DNA of 64,000 nucleotides from Bolinopsis microptera (GCF_026151205.1 NC_087081.1:9481246-9545245), one strand, 5' to 3'. Counted from the stretch's first letter, positions 34,086-47,382 are shown. Notes: generated from the letters alone by a model not told the origin. A program made the numbers and translations.

Positions 34086-36797
34086 TGACCCCCTATATAA
34101 TTATACCTCAATATAATCGTGAGAACAACAGGGAAACATCCCTGTCATTTCTGGCTGTCGAGTGTCAATGTTTTAGTGGAACGTTAGAGACCCAGGTTAG
34201 TGAGCATGATGCAAGAAAGTACTGACCCGCTTACCCGGGCTAACCAGGTTCGATCATGTTTCAGGAGCAGTTGGGACGCTCCTGTGGAGCCCCAAGTTTA
34301 ACTAAATGGTATTTAGGTTCACCGCGGCTGTAGGTTGCGGTCCTTTTCCATCAGACGGCCGGGTCTTACACGAGCAAAGGTGAGTCTACTGTAATCAGTG
34401 CAATAAGCAGATAAGGGCAGCACTAGTCTCTTATAATCGATCACGTGGTATATAATTCAGGTGAAATTAGAAATATGTTGGATTTTTGTGTCGTCGCTTT
34501 TAAATTGTGCCTCGAATCACTTTGTAAAAGTTTACTGTAATAAATTAAAATGGAAATTTACTAGTTTGGATATTATTACGCTTATTTTACATTTTGATTA
34601 ATTATGCAAATTTCTCTGCAAGAAAAATGTACTTATACTTATGCGGCCAGGTTATCATTTTTACTTTCACTTTTATATTTTACATGAATTAGTGCACTTT
34701 TAGAAGTTCGTTAGTATATTTTGAAAATTTGCAACTTTAACTTGAACATGCACATGAAAGCGACCATTTTATCATTTCATTTGAATTTTGGTGTGGTTGA
34801 TTCATGTTTATTAGATTAACAAACTTGGCACATTATATTAACGTGGTAAATACATGAGAATTCATTATCTTGGATTTGATATTATCTAAGTCTTATATGT
34901 TATAGCATAGATATATGACTTATTGCATTCGAGCTTTTCATTTAGAATTAAAAGAAGTCCTTCATATTACTATATTATAGAGCTGCATGTTGTGGAATGT
35001 GTACAGTGTACTGTGTACACCTTCCATCCCATTACGTAATGATCAATAAATGTTATAAATTTGTTGTGTTGTAATACTAATAAGTTATAATTAATACTCT
35101 AATTAGTTTATGACACGAGTTATTTAAATTTTAGCTGAATGTTCTTCAAATTCTATGGATAATAATTTTGTTTAATGATTGTGGTTAAGACAAATTGGCA
35201 CTCTACACTCTACAGCTTGTCAACAAAAATATTAGTCCGTTTATTAGCCTGCAGGATACCTGCACAGATTGCAAAGATCAATCTCTGATTGCATATTACT
35301 GCTTTAAAAGATGATGTGCCTCATTTATTGTTGTACTCTGTAAAATTTTAAAAGTATTGCCTTGAAGACGTGGGCAGCACAGGCACAGTGCAGTTAACAT
35401 TTCTTAACGCTATATTTTAGCGATTGCACACCTCGGTTGCATGCTTAAATTCCCAAAAATAGCTTGCTGAAAGCACCACCAAATTCTGCATTATTACATA
35501 AATTATGTAATCATGTCGTTAAATAAATCAGGAAATGATGCGGTGGTATAAGTAAACCTCACGTACTGTTGTTAATATGTCGTCAGAGCGATTACACTTA
35601 AATTTGAATTAGCACAAGGAAGTGGTATATTAGCTAATTCTGCCAAAATACAAAACCTGTTCAGTGCACAAATAAATGAGAATGTGGTTTGCAGCGTCAC
35701 GTACCGTCTAGCTATAATGATTTCTATGTGGCTATCTTATTTCTCTCCTAGTGAACATACGAAAATGTATTTTTATTTGAAGCAGTTTTGATATCATTAC
35801 AACGTGACACGTTACCATCAACATGGCAACTTCTAATTCGTGTGAAGATATGTCGAGGCACGTGTATATCTTAATTTAATTATCATTTCTAAAATTTTCT
35901 ATTGTAATAATCATCTTTTGTAATAAACATTTTTTATGTAATCACCTATTCTAATTAACTTAACAATTCTCTAATACTTTATGATAGAGGGCCAATAATT
36001 TGATAGTGGGCCAATAATTGGATTTGATATTATCAACGCAATTATAGCTTGCCAAGAATTTCGAATTTCCTGTTTGCTGCCAATGGTTTCAATTCGTCGC
36101 TGTATCAGTCCAAGAGCTAATTTTAAATAATCTCCTGAAAACAAGCCGGCCAATAATTGGATTTGATATTATCAACTTGCCAAGAATTTCGAATTTTCCT
36201 GTTTGCAATTTAACAAAACCGCACAATACAACAATTATCACCGATTTCAATTTTACTATTCTACAAAGAAATTGTTTCTGTTTATCTCTTTAAAGCCGTT
36301 CTGTGGTCGCTGTATCAGTTAAAATTTTAAATCATCTCCTAAAAACAAGCTCATTCATCTATTCATGAACAATATTTGATTGGTTTGTTGTTTTACCATA
36401 ACGTTTGGTAAGATAGACCGTCCTAAAGGACTCTACTTTATTGTTAAGAGTAAGACTACTAGACTGTAAAACCCAGTATACACATCTGTTCATGCACACT
36501 TAATTGACCAATTAAATCGTTAAGTGATTATCTCCAGCGTTTATCAAACTCTATATCATGTAGTGCAGACTATACCGGTGTTCAACCTTTGTTCAAATCA
36601 GTATAGGCCGCCCATAAAACATATGGCACTTGCAGTTACTCAGGACTTCAGGAGATTTTATAATGATCATGGTCATTATTATTGTGTATGTTGAAAGAAT
36701 GCTCATGTTTGCGTGAAGTTGGTAAAGTTAAGCTAGTCTTTAGGATTAAAACATTTACTTATTTAAAATTCACACATACAATTATCAAACTAACAAT
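34086..36797. other. Gene-free region
   Basis: No coding signal. A duplicated block (GGCCAATAATTGGATTTGAT, then TATTATCAAC, followed by CTTGCCAAGAATTTCGAATT) occurs at about 36008-36080 and again at 36149-36205. Confidence 0.4.
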
Positions 36798-37571
36798 TCA
36801 CGCTCTGCTTCTCTTGTTCTTAAAGAAGTTTCTGATCTGCTTCTCAGTTAGTCCAGTATTCTCTCTCAGCATGCTGATAGTCTCCTGGGAAGGGGTTCTC
36901 TCTCTTTTGAAGACAGCTAGTAGAAGGGACCTTGCGTTGTCGTCAAAGTGGTTGTTGCTCTGGAACTTCACTGATGAGATGGTTGATGGAAGAGGGTTCG
37001 ACTTCCTCAATCGATACTTCTGAGTGGGCATCAGGTGTCGTTTGCAGGAAGATATCTTGTAGAGCTCGTAAAGACAATTGTAGAAGAGTTTCTGGAGATG
37101 AGGGTGATCTGAGGAAGGGAAGTAGGTGACGGAGAGGTAAGACTTAAGCTCGTCGAACTGCTGTTCATCGTACAGGGACTGTGCAGTGATTGCCTGGTCG
37201 GACAGGTTTGTTGAAGACGGGGAGCTAGCAGGTAAAGTACTCGGAGAAGGACAGGGAGATCTGTATGAGCTCTGGAGAGGGGGAAGGATAGGCATATCCA
37301 CATCAGGGTTCGCTGGGAGTTGTGTCAGAGCTGGAACTTCCGAAGAGGAAGTCTCAGATCCAGTGAATGTCTCCACTACTGGAACAGTGAAAATACTTGG
37401 GGCGCAGTTGGTGATATTCTGGCAACTTGAAGGTAGTTCCTGCTCAGGGAAAGTGAAAATGAAGGATATAGGGATGGACCAGGATAGGTAGAAAGAGCTC
37501 ACTGGAACCGGTTCTGGTAGGTCGTTCACGGAGGTGAAATCTTGGTAAGTAGGGTAGTTGAAAGATTCCAT
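36798..37571 (-). CDS. Divergent SIX-class homeobox protein, single exon
   Basis: A 257-residue frame starts at ATG 37571. Residues 1-125 are Ser/Pro-rich and unstructured. Residues about 128-205 resemble a SIX domain: LKSYLSVTYFP, HPHLQKLFYNCLYELYKI, KYRLRKSNPLPSTI (compare the family's H..LQ..W...Y.E, KYR.R...PLP.TI). The homeodomain occupies 202-257: TPSQETISML, then TGLTEKQIRNFFKNKRSRA. Lys at homeodomain position 50 (residue 251) is typical of SIX proteins, and Asn51 (252) is kept, but the near-invariant Trp48 is Phe (249) and Arg52 is Lys. The protein ends at homeodomain position 56. A nuclear DNA-binding role is inferred. No introns were seen, so a retrocopy origin is possible. Confidence 0.8.
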   Translation of the reverse strand: MESFNYPTYQDFTSVNDLPEPVPVSSFYLSWSIPISFIFTFPEQELPSSCQNITNCAPSIFTVPVVETFTGSETSSSEVPALTQLPANPDVDMPILPPLQSSYRSPCPSPSTLPASSPSSTNLSDQAITAQSLYDEQQFDELKSYLSVTYFPSSDHPHLQKLFYNCLYELYKISSCKRHLMPTQKYRLRKSNPLPSTISSVKFQSNNHFDDNARSLLLAVFKRERTPSQETISMLRENTGLTEKQIRNFFKNKRSRA

Positions 37572-39444
37572 GATAATGATTGAATATGTTTCAGTTGCAA
37601 TTGAAAGTTAACACTGTTATTGAGATTGTAATCGTAATTGATGTCTTGTGTTAATCTGGCTATTGTTATATACTCTGGGTAAGCTGCCCATCTAAATTTC
37701 CAACAAGGCTTGACACCAATATGTTCATGGCCCATATTCCCTCTTCTATTGACTGTTACAAGCATGCCGTATGGGGAGCTCAAATGCTTGTTTATACTTT
37801 TGTATTAGAACTGGTGTCAACAATCAGCAAACCAGTCCAGTGCGGTTAAACCACTGAGAATTAGTGATCCTAAGCTGTAAATAACTTGACATATTGTAAA
37901 ACTCTAGTGCCTGGTACGGCTGGCTAACCTTAGGTCATGAAGTGATCTGAGCATTAAGTACGTCATTGTACGTCATCAAGTAATTAACATGAGTAGCTCT
38001 GACATTTAAGAACCAATTAACACAGATTATGCACAACTAAGAACCAACAGAGAAATTTGGAGTAGGTCGGCATGTTGATAGAATGCGGTACTTTTGTTTT
38101 ATATTCAATCTTCCAATGTTTATACCTAAGATCTAGGTATCAAAGTTAACACCTGATCGGCTTAGGTACCAATCCCCTTGCATACCTTCTCACGTCCCTT
38201 CACTCCCTTGATACGAGAACAGCCCGTTTAAATTCTGCTGATGGGGGCCGACTCAGTGCCATACCCCAACGTCTACCACTGACTGGTACATGCCTGTCAT
38301 GCATAGATTTTCTCAATACGAGCCTAACCATATTAAAACGTGACCATTTTGGCGGAAGTAGGGCAGTTCACATATAAAATAAAAGGGCTATGTATGGTTT
38401 ATCGTATATCAGGAATTTTTGAGGAATACACTTCTGAAGTGTCCCCCTTTTCTTGCAGAATTCGCCACATTTTTTCGCCACCAAGTGACCTAGACAGACA
38501 TGACAGAGGAGTCCATCCAAGAAGATACGACTTTACTTTGCTACCTTTTTGCTTTTTTGGCTTTCATAGCTAATTTATTTGTTAGATAATGCAGAATACA
38601 TGTATGTTATCTCTGATTTGTTGATGAATGCAGTGCTCAGTCTTCAAACAAAGCTTCTTAGATTATTCTTCTATCAAGATGGCGTAAACTTATATAGTTT
38701 TACAGTATGAATGGTGTAAAATAAAGTTAAATTATGACAGTATTTTATCGGTAAGTTTTAGTCGGATTATGTTAAGATGATAGTTTAGTTAGAGAATTAA
38801 GCCAGCTAAAGTAATATTATTTGTCGTTAGCTGCTGTATTTTCATTGATTTGCTTTTTGTTGCAGCTGTGCAATCATTAGTCGTTAAGTCGAAATATAAT
38901 GATTTTGCGGCAATTTTGTTAAAGAATATTATCAAAGTCTATCATAAAAAGAGCCATTCATAGCATTCAAACGTCGTTAGTTTTTAAAAGCATTCAGATA
39001 GTCGAAAAAGTTGGTTTCTTTTGTTTCCGATAAGACATTATCTTAATAGCAGAGGATAAATGACTTGTTAAGATTTGTTGAATAATATTTTATAGCTTTG
39101 TTTACTGATCGTTATGGGTATTCAAATGGATATCATTTAAGTATATAAATAACTGGTATATAAATTATACTGCTCACTGATTTTCAGGTTGGCGGACCAA
39201 ATTCCTAACGGACCGAATCCTTTATCCTTCCCGCTTACCTAACTTAGTATTAACCGCAACCGTACCCGTGATCTTAACCTAATCCCCTAACCCTGTCATA
39301 CTAGTGCAAGTTAAGAAGTGTCCGCTTACCTTCACTAGTCCAGGAAGCTTAATTAATTGATATATAGTGTTTCTATGACGATTTAAGCTTCCTTCAAATT
39401 GTCTTATCTGTTCTAGAACAGAGAGTGCAGTAAAAACAGTAAAC
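37572..39444. other. Upstream region of the SIX-like gene; no other gene seen
   Basis: The promoter of the SIX-like gene should lie at its left end. The frames 37526-37783 and 38340-38573 have no recognisable motif. Confidence 0.4.
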
Positions 39445-39744
39445 ACCATACAGATGATTGGGCGACATCTGTCCGACAGCGACATCTGTCCGAAAGCTGA
39501 ATTAGGGATTTCGGACAGATGTCGCTGTCGGACAGGAGTCGTTTTTGGCGACATCTGTCCGAATTTCGGATCATATTGTAATTTCGGTTCACATTCGTAT
39601 TTCACAAGCTCACGGGTAATCTCGTGACCTTCTAAAGCTGATGTGATCCCTTAAGATCTGATCATCGATACGTGATTGAGAACAGGATCGTGCTAGCCGT
39701 ACCCTAACAAGCTGTCGATCACATCACAGGACATGAGTACATAA

Positions 39745-40990
39745 GGCTGTAGGACTATTGAGCGGTGGACTGTTGAGCGTAGGACTGTAGGTCGGTGAAG
39801 GTCGGAAGTAGGACTGTAGAGCGGTGTCAATCGCCAGGGTAGGACTCTAGAGCGGCCGCCCTTATAGATCTCACAACATGAGGACTTTAGAGCGGCACGA
39901 TCCTAAAATAAGGACTGTAGAGCGGTGGACTGTTGAGCGGTGGACTGTAGGCCGGTGAAGGTCGGAAGTAGGACTGCAGAGCGGCCCTCCCTTATAGATC
40001 CCATAACACGAGGACTCTAGAGCGGTACCCTCCTATAACATGAGGACTCTATAGCGGTTGAAAATTTGAAGATTGAACACTCAACGAAGCTAAGTTATAC
40101 ATTGTAACTCGTGAATGAATATGATCATGACATTCTAGGATGATAACTTTATTGAAGAGTCATGGAGTTAATGAACATTTTCATTTACTTATTATATGAT
40201 GCGCCTACTAAGGGTCATGGAGAGTCATGGAGTCAATGAACATTTTCATTTACTTATTATAAATATTTCATTACTAATATTATAGTGTAACTTAATTTAA
40301 GATTATTGGTCGGTCTCAACGTCTTCCAAATGATTGAAATAAATTCTTCTGCTACTCAAAAATGTAAAACGTGTCTTCGGTATTTTAGTGAACTGTTCGT
40401 ATCAATGTGATTTCGCTGACGCTAAGCAGAGTACCGATCAAGTTCGTGCAGATCATTTAGGAATGAGGATCGCATCGCGTGACGCTTTAGCGCCTACTAA
40501 GGATATCTAATGTTCATTAATCTGGTGACGGGACTGATTCAGATCCCATCGCAGTGCGATATCTTGTTAGGATTTCGAAGGTATGGTATAAATATCACGG
40601 AGTATCCAGTTTTCTTAAATAAAGTTATCATCCTAGAATGTCATGACCATAATCAATCACGAGTTACAATGTATAACTTAGCTTCGTTGAGTGTTCAATC
40701 TTCAAATTTTCAACCGCTATAGAGTCCTCATGTTATGGGATCTATAAGGGAGGGCCGCTCTGCAGTCCTACTTCCGACCTTCACCGGCCTACAGTCCACC
40801 GCTCAACAGTCCACCGCTCTACAGTCCTCATTTTAGGATCGTGCCGCTCTAAAGTCCTCATGTTGTGAGATCTATAAGGGCGGCCGCTCTAGAGTCCTAC
40901 CCTGGCGATTTGACACCGCTCTACAGTCCTACTTCCGACCTTCACCGACCTACAGTCCTACGCTCAACAGTCCACCGCTCAATAGTCCTG
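39745..40990. repeat. Inverted repeat studded with AGGACT(N)TAGAGCGG motifs
   Basis: The left arm (39745-40158) and right arm (40617-40990) are reverse complements. Each carries roughly a dozen spaced copies of a motif like GGACTGTAGAGCGG or GGACTGTTGAGCGG, some next to GAAGGTCGGAAGT. A third copy of the right arm starts the second cassette (41514 to about 41876). Regular dense spacing suggests protein-binding sites. The about 460 bp between the arms carry two copies of a GTCATGGAGT-AATGAACATT block (40158, 40218). Confidence 0.85.
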
Positions 40991-41040
40991 CTCCCGTACA
41001 TATAGGACAGCAGTATGGAGATCACTTATAGCAATCCACA

Positions 41041-41259
41041 ATGGCAACCAATCTTCAGTTTATCCCTGGACGCAAACAAGGCTCGGAGAAACCTGTCCTA
41101 AATGGCTTCAGATACGTCTTCGACAAGCGAAGAGACGACACCTCCTACTGGAAATGTTCGGATTTCCGAAAGGGTTGCAGAGCCCACATCCGTACCGTGG
41201 ACAGACAACTGATCAGGAAGGCTTCTGGTGGAGATCAACCGACGAAGCTGCACAGATGA
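41041..41259 (+). pseudogene. FLYWCH zinc-finger fragment, MULE cassette copy 1
   Basis: The 72-codon frame has LNGFRYVFDKR, SYWKCSDFRKGCRAHIRT, the FLYWCH finger (F, L, Y, W-x-C, C, H in order) that precedes many animal MULE transposases. It runs out of frame right after the finger and stops at TGA 41257-41259. The catalytic core that should follow is missing. Confidence 0.75.
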
Positions 41260-41522
41260 GGAGTCCTCGCTCATCCAACATCGCAGAAGGTTGGCATCAC
41301 GGATTCCATTCAATGCTGTCCTGCTCGAAGCCCACAATTTGGAAGTTCCTTGATTGCCTTAAAGCAGAACAACCCCTTACAGACGTGAAGAAAACCAAAA
41401 GAGACGGGCGGGAACTACCTGAGCCACGTGCACCCAAATGGATCCGTTATGATCGACAACTTCAAAGAATTGTAGATGATTACGACAACTACAGCAATCC
41501 TATGGATTTCCTTTCATCCTAG
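41223..41522 (+). pseudogene. MULE transposase C-terminal remnant, copy 1
   Basis: In another frame: RSSNIAEGWHHGFHSMLSCS, PTIWKFLDCLKAEQ, then a charged tail (ELPEPRAPKWIRYDRQLQRI). The (T/S)N-x-EGWH...HP-x-IWxFxxxL pattern is the end of MULE transposases. The frame follows the FLYWCH part directly, so an internal deletion has removed the DDE core. It ends where the second cassette begins. Confidence 0.75.
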
Positions 41523-41926
41523 AATGTCATGACCATAATCAATCACGAGTTACAATGTATAACTTAGCTTCGTTGAGTGTTCAATCTTCAAATTTTCAAC
41601 CGCTATAGAGTCCTCATGTTATGGGATCTATAAGGGAGGGCCGCTCTGCAGTCCTACTTCCGACCTTCACCGGCCTACAGTCCACCGCTCAACAGTCCAC
41701 CGCTCTACAGTCCTCATTTTAGGATCGTGCCGCTCTAAAGTCCTCATGTTGTGAGATCTATAAGGGCGGCCGCTCTAGAGTCCTACCCTGGCGATTTGAC
41801 ACCGCTCTACAGTCCTACTTCCGACCTTCACCGACCTACAGTCCTACGCTCAACAGTCCACCGCTCAATAGTCCTGCTCCCGTACATATAGGACAGCAGT
41901 ATGGAGATCACTTATAGCAATCCACA

Positions 41927-42145
41927 ATGGCAACCAATCTTCAGTTTATCCCTGGACGCAAACAAGGCTCGGAGAAACCTGTCCTAAATGGCTTCAGATA
42001 CGTCTTCGACAAGCGAAGAGACGACACCTCCTACTGGAAATGTTCGGATTTCCGAAAGGGTTGCAGAGCCCACATCCGTACCGTGGACAGACAACTGATC
42101 AGGAAGGCTTCTGGTGGAGATCAACCGACGAAGCTGCACAGATGA
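41927..42145 (+). pseudogene. FLYWCH zinc-finger fragment, MULE cassette copy 2
   Basis: The translation is identical to the frame 886 bp upstream, so the tandem duplication is recent. It has the same frame break after the finger. Confidence 0.75.
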
Positions 42146-42429
42146 GGAGTCCTCGCTCATCCAACATCGCAGAAGGTTGGCATCACGGATTCCATTCAAT
42201 GCTGTCCTGCTCGAAGCCCACAATTTGGAAGTTCCTTGATTGCCTTAAAGCAGAACAACCCCTTACAGACGTGAAGAAAACCAAAAGAGACGGGCGGGAA
42301 CTACCTGAGCCACGTGCACCCAAATGGATCCGTTATGATCGACAACTTCAAAGAATTGTAGATGATTACGACAACTACAGCAACCCTATGGATTTCCTTA
42401 AAGCTATCGGAAATTTGACTATGCTTTAG
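42109..42429 (+). pseudogene. MULE transposase C-terminal remnant, copy 2
   Basis: The same peptide as copy 1, but continuing past the duplication end (DFLKAIGNLTML) to TAG at 42427-42429, so this copy keeps the original C-terminus. One silent base difference from copy 1 was noticed (AATCCT versus AACCCT at the NP codons). Confidence 0.75.
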
Positions 42430-44649
42430 ATTTGATTATGTGATATTGTATTATATTGAATTAATTTATAACATTTAAATAACATTGAAACTATTGTCCA
42501 ATTTATCGACATCAAATTAAAATAAACTGTGGTAGTAAACTATAGCTCAGATCATATCTCAAATTGGACATGTTACGTATACAATTTAGCAAGTACCTAA
42601 CAGTTTAGATCATGTCTTTAATTGGAAATGTTCACAATTTCGGACAGATGTCGTTTTTTTTTGGTACCCTGATTCGGACAGATGTCGCTGTCGGACAGAT
42701 GTCGCTGTCGGACAGGAGTCGTGTTACCATACAGATCGGGTGTTACAACAATTAATTATTGTAACACAGTTATAACAATTAATTATTGTTAATACTGACA
42801 GATTGCCTGGTAAAGTCACCATCAAGTCCACAAGACAGGTGACTAATTAAGGGAATCAAGATAATTACTGGCGGGAATATAATTATCTAGACACTTATAA
42901 TCACAATTCTTCAGAACCAGGTTCGTCTCAGTCTTCACTTTAACAATAACTAAGAAGGACCTATTAAGATTTTTGGCTTTTGCAGGTTTGAAGATTAGAA
43001 CATTTCAGTGGCTTGAAATTTAGTTCGATTAAATTGGAGTTGTTATTTGGAATATTATATCGATCATTTTTCCGTAGAAATGTGGGTTATAACTTAATTG
43101 TTCATCTACTGCAGACAGCAATATTTTTATTGTACTCATTACACAATCTCATAATGCGTTACGTACCGTATGCATATTTAGGACCAAAGACCAGATAACC
43201 TAACTGCAGTAACACTAACGAACGTCTGCTCGGAAATGACCGTCTAGTTTGTTTGTTCAGAAGTTTGTCCCTAGTCCCTTATCCCTACAGAAACTGCACA
43301 TGTGCGAATACACACACGTCTAGTTAGTAGATAGTACAATAAATCTATCGCGTGACCTAATAAACCTAATACATGATTATACATAATATGTGTAAATGTA
43401 TTTTGTTGGTTACGATGATATGATCGCATAATTTATTGTAAATTCGTTGTATTTCAGTATTATTAGTGCTGTTCAATACAAATTAAAACGAGCCCCCCCC
43501 CCCCCCCGCCCCCTTCATGTTATGGAGCCAGGCTAATTAGGAGTAGTACTGGCTTTTACCCGCTTAAAACGTTTCCATCACGTTACATAATACTCAATAA
43601 ATGAAATAGATTCGTAGTGTTGCAATTAATTTAAATGATGTTCTTATATGATTGCATAATTTATTGTCAATTTGTTTTATTTCAGTATTATGTAATGGGA
43701 TGGACGCGTTTCACAAGCTGTGTAACCAGTCCACGCCCTGGCTCTATTATAAAAGAAGAATTGTTTCACTTCTAGATAAAAAGCTCCATCTTCTTATTGC
43801 TTGCTTTATTTTTGGCAGTACTCGAGTACTTTACTGCTATAATGTCTTCACTACAACCAGGAAAGCCTGATATTAGGCTTCCATAGCTTCGAAAATGTAT
43901 TTAAATTCTGTGTTTTTAAATTTAGTTCAATTAATGGCCGATGAAATGTATCTACGTTAGATAGTGTACCTACGTGATGTAGCTTCTTGTCGACTGGCAG
44001 CTCACGTACTACCGAATTAACTTCCATATTCCATTGTTACTCCAGTATCATTATGTTATTATTCTATTAAAATTGCTTTCCTTGGCCTTGCTTTCCTTGG
44101 CCTTTTATGTTGTAGTTAATTTTGGAAGCTTATATTGGCTCTATGTTTATACCTAGTTATTATCATTCTAATTGAATCTTTGTTGGACAAGTTGTTTTTT
44201 GTTTTCTAATTAACCATACCTCACACCATAGTGTTCATCACTGATAAAATAGCTAACTATCCTTGTATGCTGTAGCCTATTTTAGCATTAATTGCTGTAG
44301 CCTTACATTCTACATATAAGCATATATTACGCAACAATATAGTTTCATATTTCCGGTCAAATATGTTCCTCCACCATCTTCATAATAGACCATCACGACT
44401 CCATTATTGCCAATTTGGACGACTTGTAATGGTAAAATTGGATTGTTAATAACAATTAGCAGTATCAGTAAAAAGAAGCTATCAGTATCAGCTTATCAGG
44501 TTTTCTGAAGGTATAGCTGCTCTGATAATAACTATTTCATGCTTAAAGCGATCTAGTGATCTGATATTTTTTGACATTTCGTTTTTTGAACAAATGTTGT
44601 CAGGCGATAGGTTGCATTTATATAATTATATATTATACATGTAGTTATA

Positions 44650-44985
44650 TACATGAAGTGAAATACGTGTAGTGAAATATAACGTGTATTAAAATACGTG
44701 TAGTGAAATATAACGTGTATTAAAATACGTGTAGTGAAATATAACGTGTATTGAAATACGTGTAGTGAAATATAACGTGTATTGAAATACGTGTAGTGAA
44801 ATATAACGTGTATTGAAATAAGTGTAGTGAAATATAACGTGTATTAAAATACGTGTAGTGAAATATAACGTGTATTAAAATACGTGTAGTGAAATATAAC
44901 GTGTATTGAAATACGTGTAGTGAAATATAACGTGTATTGAAATACGTGTAGTGAAATATAACGTGTATTGAAATACGTGTAGTTA
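44650..44985. repeat. 31-bp tandem repeat, about 10.5 copies
   Basis: Unit ACGTGTAGTGAAATATAACG plus TGTATT(A/G)AAAT. Copies are nearly identical, differing mainly at one A/G position. Confidence 0.92.
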
Positions 44986-47382
44986 GAGTGTGTTTAGAGC
45001 TCCTAATATGGAAGCTGATATACTTCTCTTCTGAAATCTCTGTATGGAGTTGTATATCGTAGAGAGTTTAAATACAGAGTACCTTCTAAAGAGAGTTGTT
45101 TGTTCGTAGAGTATAAACAATAGGACACCCACTTTATATTATACGGAGAGAAGTGATTTTCTCTTTTTGCTTTCGAGAGTGCCGTCTTTTGATTCATGAC
45201 TCCCCCAATTTTGTCCTCGTCGGTCGTTCTATTGTTTCCGCGATTATCTGGAAACCACTGATGATACAGTTGAAAATTTAGCAGTGCCTATTTCGAGAAT
45301 ACTTCTACCGGAGAATGTCTTGGTGCAGGATAAACGATGCTACTATCTCATCTCCAGTGCATTGTGCTCAGTTGGACAAAGTATCAGTATCGCTCCGGTG
45401 ATTGACCCTTAATTGGTGCCAGTAATAGCAATCATGTGGGTGATCTCGTATCACAAACCCCTGGAGTTTGTACCCTGTACATTCCAACGAACCAATGCAG
45501 TCGATTAAAGCTATAATTACCGACTACCGTTATTCTGTTATTCCGTTAACTCTTTACATTTACAGGCTGTAAATGGCAGATGATAAGAAAATATGAACTT
45601 GAAGTGCTTGCAATGACTACAATTTGTTACGGATAAAGTAAGCCTATAACTCTATCTCTCCATAATGTTTCGATATCATATGCATATTCCCATTTATTAA
45701 GTGGCGGCGGGATGTCGTTTGATCCGGATCGTACTACTACTTGCTAACTTGCTTACTTGGTACTGCGCTTACCGATACCAATTTTTTTCGCATTTCATTT
45801 TATGATCATGTTTGTTGTTTATTCTTCAGAACAAGCTTCCTTATAAGAGTCTAAGAGTATAACGGTCTTGCTGCTTTAGTTTATTTCATGCAACGCTATC
45901 CCGAATGAGATTCAAACTCGAGTATTTTCTTACATAAGAGTTAACAGAGCCATGTTTTAATTCGAAACGAAAATCTCGAATAGACAGATTCAGTAACTGT
46001 AGCAATATAGTGTATCCTGAGCCTAGCTACAGTCCAGACAGCTTGTAAGACGTTAAACACAACATAATATTACAAGCTGGGAGCATTTATAGCTAAGAGA
46101 ACAACTCCACCAAATCATTGGTACTGTCTGAACTTGAACCTGCACTGCAACTGTACAGACAATGATCGAGAAGAGGAGAGAGAGCGCAATAATCACACAC
46201 AGATCTATCAGATCATTTTCCATCCACTAACTCCGCAAGCAATCATCTCTACTCCGCAAACGATCAAGAATACTCCTCAAAATCCGCAAAGAAAGTCGAT
46301 AATTTCTTCTCTACACGACATGTAATGAGAGAGAACGCGTCTGCTTGTGTCTCATCCTCACGAGACCACTCCTCTACTAAAATTAACTGAACGTCTAGTG
46401 CGAGGTTTGCTCTGGGCGGGTAATCATACCCCACCCTTCTCCACTCTTCTCCTCTCATTAGGATTCCTCTTACATATCCAGTACAATGGAAGATTGTTGG
46501 CGGAAATAGTCATTATCCAGCATGCAGCACTGAACACCCACTGAAACTCTGCTGGACAATGATCCTGATTTCATCCGGTAATTGGTCACATAGCGTGGCA
46601 CGGCTGATCTTGCCGTGTAGTCATATCTGGGGAGTGAGAGGTGTTAAGTATAACTGGTTGGGTATATGATCGCGGGGGATGTGATGTTCTGAGTTACAAA
46701 TACAATGTGTGTTATACATGCAACTACTCAGTACTCATTTGCTCTTTTGCTCTCCGTTTAGGAACGCTACTATTACTATTGTTGAATAGGAGTTAAGGCT
46801 TTTGTCAACTTTGCTTTTTTGCAACTACAAACTTTGTTTGATATTATATTCGACTACGTTCGAACCTGCAATTTTAAAAACCTTCAACGGCGCGTGTTAC
46901 GCCCTAACGTTGCTCTAAGTCTATCCGTTCAGTTGCTAACAGCTACGAAAACCCTAACCCTAACTTATAAAACTAATTCAAAACTGGAGGGGAAAATGTT
47001 GGGGTATGTCCTCTTTCCCCAACTTTTTGTCCCTATTCTGTTAATTCTATCCTCCAAGTCCATACCTTGCGGTAGTTATTTTCAGACAGGGGTGCTAGAC
47101 AGTTAGACATCCTACTCCTAGGATGATACAAGCGCCCTGCCACTATATACTAACGATCCCCTCCTGTAACCACCGTCTTAAATTGAGGCCATGATGTCGC
47201 CAGGGTAAACGTTAACCTGCTCACTTCGTTAACTTGCTCAGCTGTATGTCGTTTGATATGTAACTGGGTACAATAGATCTGAATGTTAGGGGTGACCGGT
47301 GAGTTGAACCATACCGACACGTGACAGGGTTTAACCATCAGCAATTCCACTGTTGGTCAATCAAAACCCAGAGTCAAGCTGT

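Larger units (their letters stand above)
39445..42736. mobile_element. Composite Mutator-like (MULE) element with 11-bp target duplication
   Basis: ACCATACAGAT occurs at 39445-39455 and 42726-42736, a length typical of Mutator-like insertions. The ends carry repeated CGACATCTGTCCGA modules in inverted orientation (39462-39492 left; 42673-42722 right). The left end also carries an extra inverted terminus (39511-39546), so two ends are nested there. Inside are a large inverted repeat (39745 to about 40158 against about 40617-40990), and two tandem 886-bp cassettes (40628-41513, 41514 to about 42399), each with FLYWCH and MULE C-terminal frames. Confidence 0.85.

Noticed and set aside
34245-34260. 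GGTTCGATC resembling a tRNA T-loop
   Set aside because: No acceptor, D-arm or anticodon stem can be placed around it.
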